Shown piece by piece: positions 1 through 11,418 of a stretch of 47,239 bases of DNA. The translations under genes were made by a program, and so were the position numbers. Origin of the DNA: Chara braunii (Eukaryota; Streptophyta; Charophyceae; Charales; Characeae); assembly GCA_003427395.1 (NCBI GenBank), contig BFEA01000216.1, forward strand, positions 968,770 through 1,016,008. Reading direction: 5' to 3'. The notes below the pieces were generated by a model. The model made no database searches. It saw only the letters and a list, made by a program, of their open reading frames with translations, and had not been told where the DNA came from. Within the stretch, counting starts at the first letter, position 1; each line of letters starts with the position of its first letter.

Positions 1-42
<42 letters not shown>
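1..42. repeat. (GT)n microsatellite
   Basis: Pure GT dinucleotide run at the window edge, followed by imperfect GT to about position 64. Read on the minus strand it is a (CA)n tract just beyond the end of the reverse-transcriptase relic, so it may be that element's simple-repeat tail. An independent microsatellite is equally possible. Confidence 0.95.
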
Positions 43-45
<3 letters not shown>

Positions 46-91
46 GGTGTGTGTATGTGTGTGTCCCTCCCCGTACCCTCGTGATAGAAGT

Positions 92-134
92 CCTGTTGGG
101 GTAGGTCCAAGGATGTTGGACCTGCCCCAACAGG
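92..134. other. 19-bp-stem hairpin near the retroelement 3' end
   Basis: Bases 92-110 pair with 116-134 over 19 consecutive positions, 18 Watson-Crick and one T-G, closing a 5-base loop (GGATG). A third, direct copy of the arm motif, TTGGGGCAGGTCC, follows at 141-153. The hairpin lies between the end of the reverse-transcriptase frame at 302 and the (GT)n tract at 1-42. On the minus strand it would therefore fall in the element's 3' untranslated region. The structure is read directly from the sequence; a role in 3'-end recognition by the RT is inference. Confidence 0.75.
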
Positions 135-301
135 GGTAGGTTGGGGCAGGTCCTCCATCCAAACTAAGCCAGTTTTTGGCTTACACACACGAAAAGTTGT
201 TGCTTTTGTTCGTGGTAATGGTGCGTTAACCATTCTCTTAGTTTTTTAAGCTTTTTATTGTCCTCTTTTTCTTATGTGTGCGTATTAGGGGTTTGATTTT
301 T

Positions 302-2372
302 TCAGTGCTGCAGTACCATTTGTGGGTTGCATCGAAAGGGTTGGTAGTTCATGGGGTTGTTTAGTACTTTGTTCGCAATTCCGAGTAGTCTGTGTTTTCT
401 CAAGCCGTTATTCTGCAGTGTTTGCATTGTTTGTTTGATTTCTTCTGCGACATGTTTAGGTTCCGTTTCGATGGTCATGATAGTGATAATCTGGGGTATT
501 AATAGGTTGAGTGATTGTTGGAGTGGTCTGTTGGAGTTAGCTTGGATGAAGCGTGTGATGGGAAAACATAGTTCTCTTCTTTTGTCATATTTGTTTGTGA
601 TGTATTGTCCATTTTCTTGGTTTGTCATGGTTATGGTAACGTTTAGGAAGTTTGCCAGTGTTCCTATGATTTTGTCATTTGCTTGTGTTTTCTGTGTGGT
701 CCGTTCATTTAAGGTTATTAGGTGTAGTGGGTATATAGGAAGTACCGACTGTGCGGGCTAGTTACTTCTGGGTTTATAAATTCTTGGATCCTGGGGTTGT
801 TCAATATGTGGAAGTCGTCAAAGTAACGAAAAACGTGTTGAAAGAGCGGTAACAGATGTCTGTTGCTCTTGTGTGTCATTTTCTTCATAAATGTAAATTC
901 ATATTTGAAGTAGTAAATGCTACACCAAACTGGTGAACAGCTTACTCCCATAGGGATGCCGACATTGCCGAGTACTTGTCTCCAGATGTTGCTACCGAGA
1001 GATGTGTATGCATTTTTTATTAGCCAGTTGTTAATTTTCTGCATAATGTTGTCATTGATGGTTAGGTATCCGTTCGGTGGGTTTGTATACCAGTCGCAAA
1101 GAGGTGTCCATGTTCCTTTGCTTTGGTATATTCAGCAGGCTAGCTGTACGTTTCTTCCGTATGTTTTTCTTGCCTGTTTAAAGGCAAGTTTAAAGAAGAA
1201 TTGGATGGCGGTTGGTAGGCCGTCTTGGCTTTCGTCAATAGGAATTATTTCGTAGCATCGTGTAATATCAGTAGAAAAAACGGAGAAGACCTGTTGTGGG
1301 AGATTGTATATCTGGTTTGGAGTCGAGTCTATCGGCCACCAAAAAGGGACTTTAAGTCATGTTTCTGCAAGCGTTTGCTGTGCTAATATTCCGCAGTGGG
1401 TTTTCACCATCTGGATCAAGGCACCAAGCACAACAGCCGTTAGATCAGCCAGGGGTGTGGAGATAACGTCTGCGGCGTTGGTTAACCAGCGAAAGGAGTT
1501 CTTGTGTTTTTTATATGTAGCAAAAAGATATGATATCTCAATTTTTCCAATCGAGATGTCTGGGAATTTTGCTGTCAGCTACTGTTTCATGATGTCTAGC
1601 AGCTTAACAGCGGATATTGCGTGCGGTTCGAAATCTGGGCTGGTAAGTCTTTGGAGTGCAAGAAATCTCACAAGGTTAATGCAAGTAATCACCGGGGCGT
1701 TTGAGGCTTTATCAGCCCCGGATAAATTGAAGTGTTTTGTTAAAAAGTTGATTTCATGCTTGATAGCATAATCGTTTAAGTTTGCTGTTCTGTATGGTGT
1801 TATATTTTCAAGATTCCTTTTAATTATTTTTTCAAATTCCTCTTTTGCCCGCTTTTCTTGTTTGGTATTGAGGGCTGCTCCATGTTTTAGGAGGGCGCAA
1901 GAGAATTGTGTTCATACCTGGTTTGTTGCAGTTAGCACGTCATCTCTACTGGGTGCGGCGGGAGGAATGTGGTTAAGTCTTTTTTTCATTATATTTCGTA
2001 GCTCGGTGTTGTTGGATATATCAAGATCTAGTGTTGTGACGTGTGGTAGTTCTTCTTTAGGTAGGAGATCAGACGGGAATTCGTTGATGAATTTTTATAG
2101 CTTGGTTGTTGGCAGTAGCATTTTTCTAGGATCTGTTCTATCCAGGCTGATAGATTGAAGTCTTGAAAAACTGCAGCTGGTTTGTATAGAGTTTTGGCGA
2201 TGTGGTGATTGTATGTCTATAAGAATGTGAATTTCTCCAGGACGTGTATTGCTTCCGGGTTGTGTTTTAACAATATGTTTTCGAAGATGTCTTTAAATTT
2301 AATTCGGTCCATTAATCGGTTAACGTAGTGGCAGGAGATGACTTGTTTCTCCGATTCCTTCCTAGATCTTCA
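302..2372 (-). pseudogene. Decayed reverse transcriptase, Penelope-like or related retroelement
   Basis: The minus strand carries one RT coding frame of about 2.07 kb. In coding order it shows HVTTLDLDI and LNHIPP near 2000, a YLFATYKKHK block near 1530, a motif-A-like FSTDITRCYE near 1250, GIPMGVSCSP near 950, the catalytic YFDDF at 811-825 and a YDKRRELCFPITRF block near 580. The fingers-palm order and the downstream YDKR...FPI segment are typical of Penelope-like RTs and relatives, but no GIY-YIG domain is visible. The frame is dead. In-frame stops are TAG 2217-2219, TGA 1912-1914, TAG 1579-1581, TGA 1357-1359 and TGA 1132-1134, with frameshifts near 2090 and 745. All four stops between the frameshifts lie in one frame, the frame that carries the YFDDF box. 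RT identity is secure; the exact clade is not. Confidence 0.82.
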
Positions 2373-3785
2373 TCCGAGCCTCCCGTCCTTCATTGTTTGC
2401 AGTCGTTGCTCCTGCACATATGACATACGTATTGGCAACTTAAGTTTTGGTTATACGATGCAATTTGGGAGGCAAGCAATAACTGTATATGCTACTTAGT
2501 CATCAGGAAAGGCAGGTGGAGTGGGCGGTGGGGGGGTTGATAACTCATGCCATGTTGTGGAAGATATATCGGGTAGTGGGATAGTTGTGGATGAGATGAT
2601 CTCAGGTTGATGATCATTGTTTTTTAAGGTTGTCATATCTTCTCTATTGCTTCCTAGGAAGGGTAGCGTTTTTTGCCTTCGTTTTCAGTTCTGAAGATGT
2701 TTGCTTTGTATATTTGCTTAGTATTGACAATTACTTTTTCAGAGGCGGCATCCTTTAAGTTCCGGGGCCTCCTGCGTGTGAGGGGGGAAGGGGTATATAG
2801 CATCCATTACAGAGGGGCCACCAATGATCTATTCCGGGGACTTATCAAAGTGCAGATCTGGTAAGCAATCTCAGAAAAAGGTTTATATTCCGAAGTTTTA
2901 TAATGTATGTTCATAGGAATAAGAAATATATACATGAGGCATGCAGTGTATATAGAAAGCTTGTTCTTGCAGGCCAATGTATTCTGAGTTTTTTTGAAAA
3001 AAGACATAAACAATATTATTGATTAGCAGATGTACTCATGGGGTGTGTTCAAAAAGTTTTAGTGTAGAAGGTGTCTCTGGTAAACCTTCCTTCAGTGTTT
3101 TACTCAGGGGGTTTCTTAGTGCGTATGTTTTGGTTGGTATGCTCAGAAGTTATTTGATTATCGTATAAGCGGTTGTCCGTTTTCAGCAAGGATTGTTCCG
3201 ATTGCTTGGGATGAAGGGTTGTGTATTCAGAACATGCATCTGTTGTAGCAATTAAGTGTTCTTCAAAAGTGTAGGGGGCGTGTGTTCAGTAGTCATTATG
3301 CGACCTTTACTGCTGAGGGGTCATGTTTCTAGATCTTATGAAGAAAAAAAACTTTTGGTTGGTAGTCGTCCATAGACTCAAAGATGGCAAAAAATAAAAT
3401 TAAAAACTCTTTGATATTCCCGGACAAGACTTATAAGAATGAGGCTGGGGACTATCACAATGCATCCCGAAGAAGTACCGACAACATCAGTCGGTTTGGC
3501 TTGAAGTCAAATTTATTTCTCCTGATTGCCGAGATCCGAGCAAATACTTACTCTAATGTTTGCCATAGTGACATTATTGTACTCAGTTATCGTCCCTAGA
3601 ATGATTAGTTTGGTAACACCTACCTCCCGGCACCCTCAGCCGGTTTAGCTTAATGATCGATGTGAGAAGTCTAGGCCATTAAAAAAATAAGCTTGTATTG
3701 CAAGCTTGCTTTAACTGTAGTATTCAAATGTCTGTCCATCTGAGTTACAGTCTGAGTTCATCCTTTTTAACCAGGTCACGCTAGC
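2373..3785. other. Intergenic or decayed element DNA, no gene seen
   Basis: G+T-rich on the plus strand, between two minus-strand coding relics. Short frames of 60-71 codons occur on both strands but show no domain, no compositional support and no continuity with their neighbours. It may be the decayed spacer between ORF1 and RT of the same element. Confidence 0.5.
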
Positions 3786-6493
3786 CTAGCTTCTAGTGGT
3801 ACTGCTTATGTTGTAGTGGTAGTCCGGGCTAAGCCTATGACAGATGCGCTTCCAAGACTCCTCAGACGACTGGGACTCGGTACCTAGAGCCGTGTTGTCG
3901 CTGCTCATTCTGAGCAGGGAAGAGTCGGCGCTACTAGCTCCATAGTTCATTCTAAGTGCGTCGATGGCGGAGACCGGTCCAATCGGGGTCCCGGGCGAGG
4001 GTGAGCTGATTGTGATGGGGAGTTCTCTTCTCTCTCCCTCATTGATGTTGCTGCTGCTTACTTGGATCACTTCTTGATCTTCAGGGCCGTGCTGTCTTGT
4101 GGTGGGGAGTTTTGCAACGGTCTCGCTTTGTGCCCATTGCCTCAGGATGTGTACAGCAGGTGGAATCCATTCGTGATTTGTTCGTGGCACCACTGGTAGG
4201 TTTGTCTGTGCTTGTGCATTCGTTGTGCCGGACAGCTCTTGTGACAGCGCTTGGTGATGGGCTATTGTGATCGTTTGCCGTAGCTGTTGTGCCATAAGGA
4301 TATCCTGAATATCCGACTGCCTCTGATCATACTGTGCTGCCTTCCTTCTTGTTTGTCTTCTGGTCTGCGTCCCTTCTTCAAGCGGCTTGACTCTGCGAGT
4401 TTTGTTGCCTCTTTTGGTCTTTGCTCTGGCTGATTCCGGAAGCGGATTCATGGCGATGCTCAGAAGCTGTTCTCGCCTTCGTGCCAGTCTTTCGGCTTCT
4501 GTGCAAGGTTGGCTGTGTGTCGCTGTCAGGACGTTCGTGTTGACGTTTAAGGGTGGGGGGACGGACGTTGTCAATCCTTGGTTTGTGTTAGTGTTGATTT
4601 GTGCAAAGCGAAGTGTGTGGGGGCTGTTTATGAGAGTGGTGCTGGTGGTGCTAAGTGGGTTGGACTGTCGTGCTGCTAGCTGTGTAGAAGCGATGGCGAA
4701 GGCATTACCTGTTAATTGGGTACTTCCAAAGCCATGCATTGCTGTTCTACTGGCAATATTTGCGCAAAGTTCCTAAGTTCGGGTGTGCGGTGCGAGTGTT
4801 GTGTTGCAACTGAGGTTAGGTGTTGTGTTTGTGTGAGTGGTGTGTGTTGTGTGGGTGTTCCTATTTGTTGGAGTGCTGAGGTTTGTGGTTGGTGTGGTTA
4901 TTTATGTGGGTGCATGGCCAGTCCTGTCAAGGATTTGTTGTTGTCCATCTGGTGTTGTGGCTGAGACAGTGGTGGGGGTGTGAATGGCTCAGTTTGGTGG
5001 GTTACTGACTGTTTGCTTGGTGGTCGGGGTGGCGTTGCTGGCTCGTGCATGCGTGTTGTTTATGCGTGTCTGCTGCAGTGGCGTTGTGGTGGGTGTTCGG
5101 GTTGGTGTGGTGAGTGTCACAGTCGTTGAGGGCGTGTCGCTAAGCCTCATCTGTCGACATCTTCTCAGCAAGTTGTCTTCGACGTCAGGTGGGTTCCGTC
5201 TGTTTGCTGATTGCGCCAGGAGACCTTCGGCGTTCGGCAGGAGTGTGGCGGTGAACATGTGTACAAATGGGACGTTCTTGAAGTCTTCAAAGTTGAGGAT
5301 CTCCTCCGTGGAGATACTTCTATTTTGTGTGAGGAGGTGGACAATCTTGATCATGTACTCCCGCATGAAGATGAAGGAGATATGTGCCAGAATCGGCTTC
5401 CTCCAGGTTGTATGAAGGAGTGCTTGGAACTCCAGCATTCTGATCTTGTCTAAAGGCGCCTGTGGGTCGATCTTGTCGAAGTTGTCGATGACATACCATA
5501 TCATATGGTTGAACCAGGTGAAGTTTATCTCGCATCTGGGATATGCGCACTTCAGATAGGGTCTTCCGGCGTTCCAGAGCTTCTTGAGCTCAGACTGGTC
5601 TGCTGGCCAGTGCTGGGAACTTCGGGATGCCTTTCTGATGCAGTAGGGGTCTCTTCGGGCACTTCCCTTTCTCGAGATTGGCGATCAGAGGGAAGTTTGC
5701 ATCTAATCCGCCTCTTGTAGCAGGGAAGTAGATGGTACCGTCTCTAGCATTTGTTCGACAATTGTCTATGTCTACGTTGGTGAGGCCGGCAAGTGTTACG
5801 CATGCCTCTACGCTGATTGGTGTCGTATAGTTGAAAGTGTCAAGCTTCCATAAGCGGTTGTGGACGCGGTGCACAACCCTCTTTGTCCATGTACTAGATG
5901 CCAGTGGTAAGAATGGGCTATTCTTGGCGAACTTGTGTCCCGCGTCTCTACTGAGAGGAGTGATCTTGATGTGCGCGTTGTTCCTCTGTTCAGCTTCTTT
6001 CTTCTTGAGGTACTCTAATTCAACTTGTGAAAGTGACATTCAGTTGATGTATGCGTTGCTGAATGTCTCGTTTCTTTCAGTGATAGAGACCTGCCCAACG
6101 AAGTCAAGGTGCGCTGTATCATAGCCATGGAGTCCGAGAATGATCTTCTCGGCCTTGGCAATGATGAGGTTCAACTCTCGAGAGATTCTCGATTGCTGAT
6201 TTCTTGCAGATTCCAGCGATATTGTCTGCAAATTCTTGGATTTTGGCGTCTAGTTCATGTGGGTTGCATTGCATGATGGAGACGAGGGAGGCCCAATCGT
6301 TGAATGAAAGGTTCTCAATCAGAAATGAGGCTTGTCCCATTGTGGCCTCATGTACTTGCAGTAAGACGTTCGTAGGGATGGCAAGCATGGTGATCTGGCA
6401 GTGTACGTTTGGCGGCTGCAGTGCTGAGAAGGGTCTGATGGCGGCAGCGAGTTCGGGGTGCCAGCCCATCAGGATGCTGTCTTCATCCTGCAC
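3786..6493 (-). pseudogene. Decayed ORF1-like reading frame upstream of the RT relic
   Basis: A chain of minus-strand frames can be followed from 6493 to 3786. The first segment (6493-6119) shifts frame near 6200 into 6231-6040, which runs through a TGA at 6040-6042 into 6039-5590. After another shift near 5600 the frame carries a Cys-rich stretch (KCAYPRC) and continues to 4989. A final segment (4739-3786) is Thr/Ser/Gln-rich and low in complexity, with a basic patch (RAKTKRGNKTRR). The segments share strand, order and A/C-rich coding composition with the RT relic downstream, so this could be the same element's ORF1. I do not recognise a domain family, and membership of the same element is inference. 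Confidence 0.5.
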
Positions 6494-7673
6494 ACGTTTC
6501 GTTACGAGGTAGATATTAGATGCATGGATATAAATACTGTTCGAGCATCATATATGATGGGCGATTCCTGCTAACCATTAGTCATGGCGGGACATAAAGT
6601 TTTAACTTTTGGTTTTTGTTTAAGAGGAGGTTTTGCTTTTATTCGGGTGTGATCTTAATTCTGGGTATAGAGTCGTGGTATATTGTTAATGCGAGAATTT
6701 AGTATTAGAACCGTAGTGCTAGTAATATATGCAAGGGTTGTGGTAGTAGTATCTTTTATTGTTGGTTGTGCAGAATCCTTTAATTAGATTTAGTCTATTT
6801 TTTTATTATTATATATTTACGACCGTATATTTAATCTCTGCAACTCAAGGTTATATTTGTTCTTATGCAGAAAAAATATTTTTTATTTTCAATTTATTTT
6901 ATTGTTTAGGTGTCTACTACGAGAGATATCTTATTAATTAAATTAGATGCATTTAGCGACTTTGCTGATTATACGGGTATTTTGTGGTGGTTTGGTGTTC
7001 GGTATTCGTATCTATTTTCCATATCTTCCCTCTTGAGTGGTTAACTGGGGGTTGTTGTAATAGATCGTTAGTGCGGGCGATTTGATTTTCCTTTATCGAT
7101 TTCGTCCGAGGGGGGAATGTCGTGTGTATTTCTTTTTTATGAGGGCTTTTGGGTCTAAATCAATAGTATTCCGTTTTGTTGGTAAGGGATATTATATATC
7201 TTTGTTGTAGATCGAGGTATTGGTGTCCGGAGTCAGCATGATCTAAGCTACCGTTTGAAATTTGGGGGTTTCCATCCAGAGCTTGATAGTGATTTTATTA
7301 TAGTTGGTGTATATCTTGTATTATTTGTAGGGGAGTAGAGTCATTCGCTTGGTAGATTTTTGTTTTACTGATTTTTGTGGAAGTGTAGTAAGCTAAGTTA
7401 CGGTTCTTTTTTGGGGGGGGTATTGGTTTGGCCGGTGTGGGGTTGATGGTTCTTTTATGTAAGGGTTGGAGAAGCTTGTGCTTGCGGTGTGTATCAGGTA
7501 TATATAGGGAGTGTTAGGCTGGTATGGGAGCAGGTGGTTTCGTTCTTTTGCTTGTGCATATTGTTGGTGACAGTTGTGTGGTGAGGGTGTTAGTTGGGGG
7601 AGAGGGAGAGTGCGCGAGCGAGAGAGAGAGAGAGACGGAGCGAGATAAGAGAGTGACGAAGTGGGAGAGCGAG

Positions 7674-7676
<3 letters not shown>
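6494..7676. other. Non-coding, A+T then G+T rich
   Basis: About 6600-7000 is A+T-rich; 7000-7670 is strongly G+T-rich on the plus strand. No credible reading frame or RNA gene is seen. It could include the 5' part of the minus-strand element. Confidence 0.5.
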
Positions 7677-7761
<85 letters not shown>

Positions 7762-7762
7762 N

Positions 7763-7820
<58 letters not shown>
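7677..7820. repeat. (GT)n-(GA)n compound microsatellite
   Basis: GT repeats at 7677-7734 switch directly to GA repeats at 7735-7820. A single ambiguous base lies at 7762, as expected for a hard-to-assemble tract. Impure GA repeats also precede it at 7619-7634. The long Ser-Leu and Cys-Val frames across it are microsatellite translations, not genes. Confidence 0.97.
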
Positions 7821-7821
<1 letters not shown>

Positions 7822-8260
7822 GGATAGAGCGTGAGAGAGAGGGCTTTTGTTCTCATGGTTCGCATACAGTGGATGGTGATTACTATTTTTTTCGGGGGGG
7901 TGGTATGTATGTCATGCCTATGCGTGTGTGCGATTGCGGTCAAGGTATTTAGAAGAGTAGTTAGGAGTTTGGGGACTTGTTAATAGCGTATGAATGTACC
8001 AAAGACTTTCTATCGTTTGTGAGGTAGGTGGGCAGGGAGGGGATTTGGGGGCATGTGGTGTTGTGGTTATTGATTTTCGTAGAACTTGTGGAGTGCATCC
8101 GGTTGCGAGGAGTGGGGGATCATTGTCAGCATAGTGGTTCTGTTTCTGTGCTTCTAGGAAAACGAAGGTTTGCAAGCGGCAAGCTCACGGCGGGTACCAG
8201 GGGAAGAGGCAGGTGGGCGAGTAAGGAGTGAGTGGTTGCTGAGTATATCTTGTTTCAATC

Positions 8261-8623
8261 ATGGATATTGTAAACACATGTGTCGGGGACGTGCGTGGGA
8301 AGGCGATCTTGGTACAGGAGCTACGCCATCGTGGTGGTGTTAGGTGTGATTTGGATTTTCGGTTTAGTCTACGTGCGAGCACGAAATCAGTTCGCCATTA
8401 TCGGGTGATAGCAGACGGGGAGCTGGTTTTGAAATTGTGTGTAGGTTTGGGATATTTTGAGGATATGTTGTGCGAAGTACCCGTGTATGTTACAAAGGTT
8501 TCAGAGGATATCCCTGATAAAGTTCCGAGTGGTGGGGTGGATGTTCTTGTGGAGATGGTGAAGTTGGTGACGAGCGACTTGTTGCAGGAACATTATGAGA
8601 AGCAGATAGACTTTATGGAGTGA
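8261..8623 (+). CDS. Hypothetical 120-residue open frame
   Basis: An ATG-started 120-codon frame in an otherwise gene-free G+T-rich block. Unlike neighbouring frames it has a balanced composition with many charged residues and little low complexity, for example SVRHYRVIADGELVLK and DLLQEHYEKQIDFME at the end. No domain is recognised and there is no partner gene. It could be an exon remnant, part of a decayed element or chance. A homology search or transcript evidence would decide. Confidence 0.25.
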   Translation: MDIVNTCVGDVRGKAILVQELRHRGGVRCDLDFRFSLRASTKSVRHYRVIADGELVLKLCVGLGYFEDMLCEVPVYVTKVSEDIPDKVPSGGVDVLVEMVKLVTSDLLQEHYEKQIDFME

Positions 8624-9850
8624 GAAGCAGTTCTTGAGGCCCCATTACGTGGTCGTCGTGGTATAAGGGGCGTACTCCGTATTGGAGACGGTTATGATTG
8701 GTAGTTGTGCTCCCATTTTTTGGTGGTGTTTGCATTCGGGGGCAACTGGTTATGTCATGGATGTAACCATTAGAAAATATAGGGTCCTATGTGGGGATAT
8801 TCGGTGGAGGCCGTGAACATTCTTGTGTCAGATCGTGAGTATGGGATATATAGTGTTGTTTTGCACTGGGTTGATAGATTGGAACCTACCCAGTGGTCGT
8901 ATTGCTTGTGAGAGCGGTTTGTAATACCTATCTTCTTGGCCATATTGGAGTCTTAGTTCATCGCATATTGTCAATGCTTGCATATGTATGCATACAATGT
9001 GTGGTGTGTGGTCTATGTAAAAATTTTCGATGTCTCGCGAGTGCTTTGTATTGTTTCATAATGGAGTGTCTGATGCATATAAATGATGTTCTTATATTGC
9101 GGGCAAACGGTACAGATGATCAGATAAAGTAAAAAAAGGAAATCGAAATTCGGTTGTTGTCCTTTGTATGTGTGTATCAATTTTACGCTTGTCTTTCAAT
9201 GTTTAAGTGAGCTTTTAGGGAATAAATTTTTTATGGCGTTCGTTTATTTGCGAATTGAGCATTTATAATAGGATGCTGCGGGTCTCTCCAGCATCATCAG
9301 AGATGATGCGCGGATTGCTTTTCTTATCATTAGTGGGGCACAAAAGCATAAAACGGCAAGCAAACAGCCAATAGGTTAGCGTTAGCAACGAACGCAAAAA
9401 TAAGGCACGGAAGAAGATAATAACTATCCAAACACTAATTAATGAACCTACCCCGTATGTTTTTGGTTATGATGAATTATTCTCAAATAAAATCGTATGC
9501 TGAGATGACTATCTAATCTATTTTATGCCGTAAACGTCTGCGCTGAAGGATCACATCAATCATGGTCTAGTCCCTATTTTCATCGGGATATTTTATACGA
9601 TTATCAGTCTGAGATTCTTCTCATAGTACGCACATAACCTTTAAGGATGCATACGTGCTCTACGCACCATGATGCATATTTCGCACTACACCACATAGTC
9701 GCGCTAATGAATTGCATTAGGAGCCGCAAACTCGTACTAAGATATATGACTAGTTACGCATGCTTTCGATGCGCAAAAAATCCCCCCTCTCATGATTAAC
9801 GTCGCACGCACATTTGTTGCACAAAGAGGTTGATTGACGTAATAATACAC
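8624..9850. other. Non-coding stretch with one perfect short hairpin
   Basis: No gene is seen. A perfect 8-bp stem (GCATCATC / GATGATGC, 9291-9309) with a 3-base loop lies near 9300, where the plus strand changes from G+T-rich to A+C-rich. Confidence 0.5.
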
Positions 9851-11418
9851 GTATGGTAGTAAGAAATAGGTAGATTTGCCTACTCATACTGATGATACAT
9901 TTGAGGATACACACTCTTGCACTCCTGATACGCACGAACACTCGCGCTAATAACACATGCAAATCCCCTCTGATAATACTCACGCACTTTATGCTGATGT
10001 AAAAAATACAAATACTCCTTACTCAACAACGAATGATTACCTACTTGAGAACTGAGATTAATATCGTAGTACCTTTTTTTAAGAAAGCGAAGGACCATTT
10101 GTTTGTCATGCATTAAATTTCTTCAGATGAAAATATGTTGCTTGACTGATGTTATTAAATAGATTGTGATGATTAGACCATGCCAATTAATTATCCTTTC
10201 TTAGGAACGGCAACAGTAAAAACCTACGGGCATGATCCAGTTATTTAGTGTTTGAAAACATCGACGTTGAGGTAATCAGAAGATTTCGCGCAATAAGCAA
10301 AACCTGATACTAATGATAACACACATACTGCGCATACTGCTTCTGATAACATGTGCATAACTGATATTGTACACGGAAAAATAAATTGCATAAAGAAGAT
10401 GTTAAATCGTGTTGGTTAAATCACGAGAAAACACACTTGCACTACTATCTCATTCATTCTAATTGAAGATGTACTCGATGATCCGTTCAATCCACTAATG
10501 ATTCGGGAATGGATCCGCATATTACTTGTTTTAATATCAAAGTTTTTTCTATAGGACGGTATAGAAAGTGACAAACTAAGATAGAGAAGTGAACTGATTT
10601 TATAAATCCATAATACGCAAAGGTTGCAATAAACAAATATTGTTCGCCGAAACTATATAATTGAAATATTTTCAGATAAGAGGACCTTCATATATAATCA
10701 TAATGATTAACCCTTCTTTTATCAAAAAACGATTATCTTCACGATAGTCACGATGAACATCGTACTAGATAGAATAGTGTCCCCACAACATTCAGGATAG
10801 TTGTCATGATGAACAACCCAATGATCTATACACTATTGATGACACACATGATGCGCACCCAAGACCGCAAGCGTTTTCAAAATAATGCAAAAAAACACCA
10901 CACATTCTCGTTAATCACGAAAGACCTGATCGCTCATACACACTCTCTCAGTACTCATGCACGCCCGGATCTTTCCACTCTCACTGATGCTACAGGAAGG
11001 GATGCGCACACTAACCCTGATTATCCGAAAGAAAGACCGAGCTTATATGATGATGATACGAATGTCAATATATATATATATATATACTGTAGTGGTAGAA
11101 ATACCCCTAAAAAGGGAGGGGGGGGATCGGGAGATCCGGTCATATGGTTAACGGGTTACCTTACTGCGTTTTTTTGTATAATCCTCCTCGATTAGCGCGT
11201 TAGGTCCGAGAATAGGTGAAGAGGATGATTGGTAGCTTTCGTCGGATCTTTATCCTAAGCAAGGACATGTGTTTAAGGCGTCCAGTGTGGGTCGTATGAG
11301 CACACGATAGTTCATCAACTAAGTAAGGAAGGAGAATGATGAGAGGATATGTGTCTATTTGGTGGAGAATCAATTTGTTATGTCTGGAAGGGGTGAGTAG
11401 GGGGTAAGCATAGAGTAT
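9851..11418. repeat. 1.57-kb tandem duplication, unit 1
   Basis: This unit is repeated immediately downstream at 11419-13005. Landmarks recur in order about 1568 bases apart: GTATGGTAGTAAGAAA, GCACTCCTGATACG, AACACATGCAAATCCCCTCT, a TA-repeat, a CCCTAAAAA...GGGAGGGG block and the GAGCACACGATAGTTCATC segment. The first three-quarters is A+C-rich on the plus strand and the last 0.3 kb is G+T-rich. Substitutions and small indels separate the copies. A frame of about 95 codons from about 10806 is kept in both copies. Confidence 0.88.

Noticed and set aside
351-2158. Plus-strand frames of 98-155 codons
   Set aside because: They are antisense shadows of the minus-strand RT frame, which has real RT motifs in order.
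7524-7943. Cys-Val and Ser-Leu repeat reading frames
   Set aside because: They are translations of (GT)n/(GA)n microsatellites. The same applies to the repeat-driven frames near 17850-18722, 20088-20366, 21679-21962, 22008-22488, 29876-30174 and 31403-32324.
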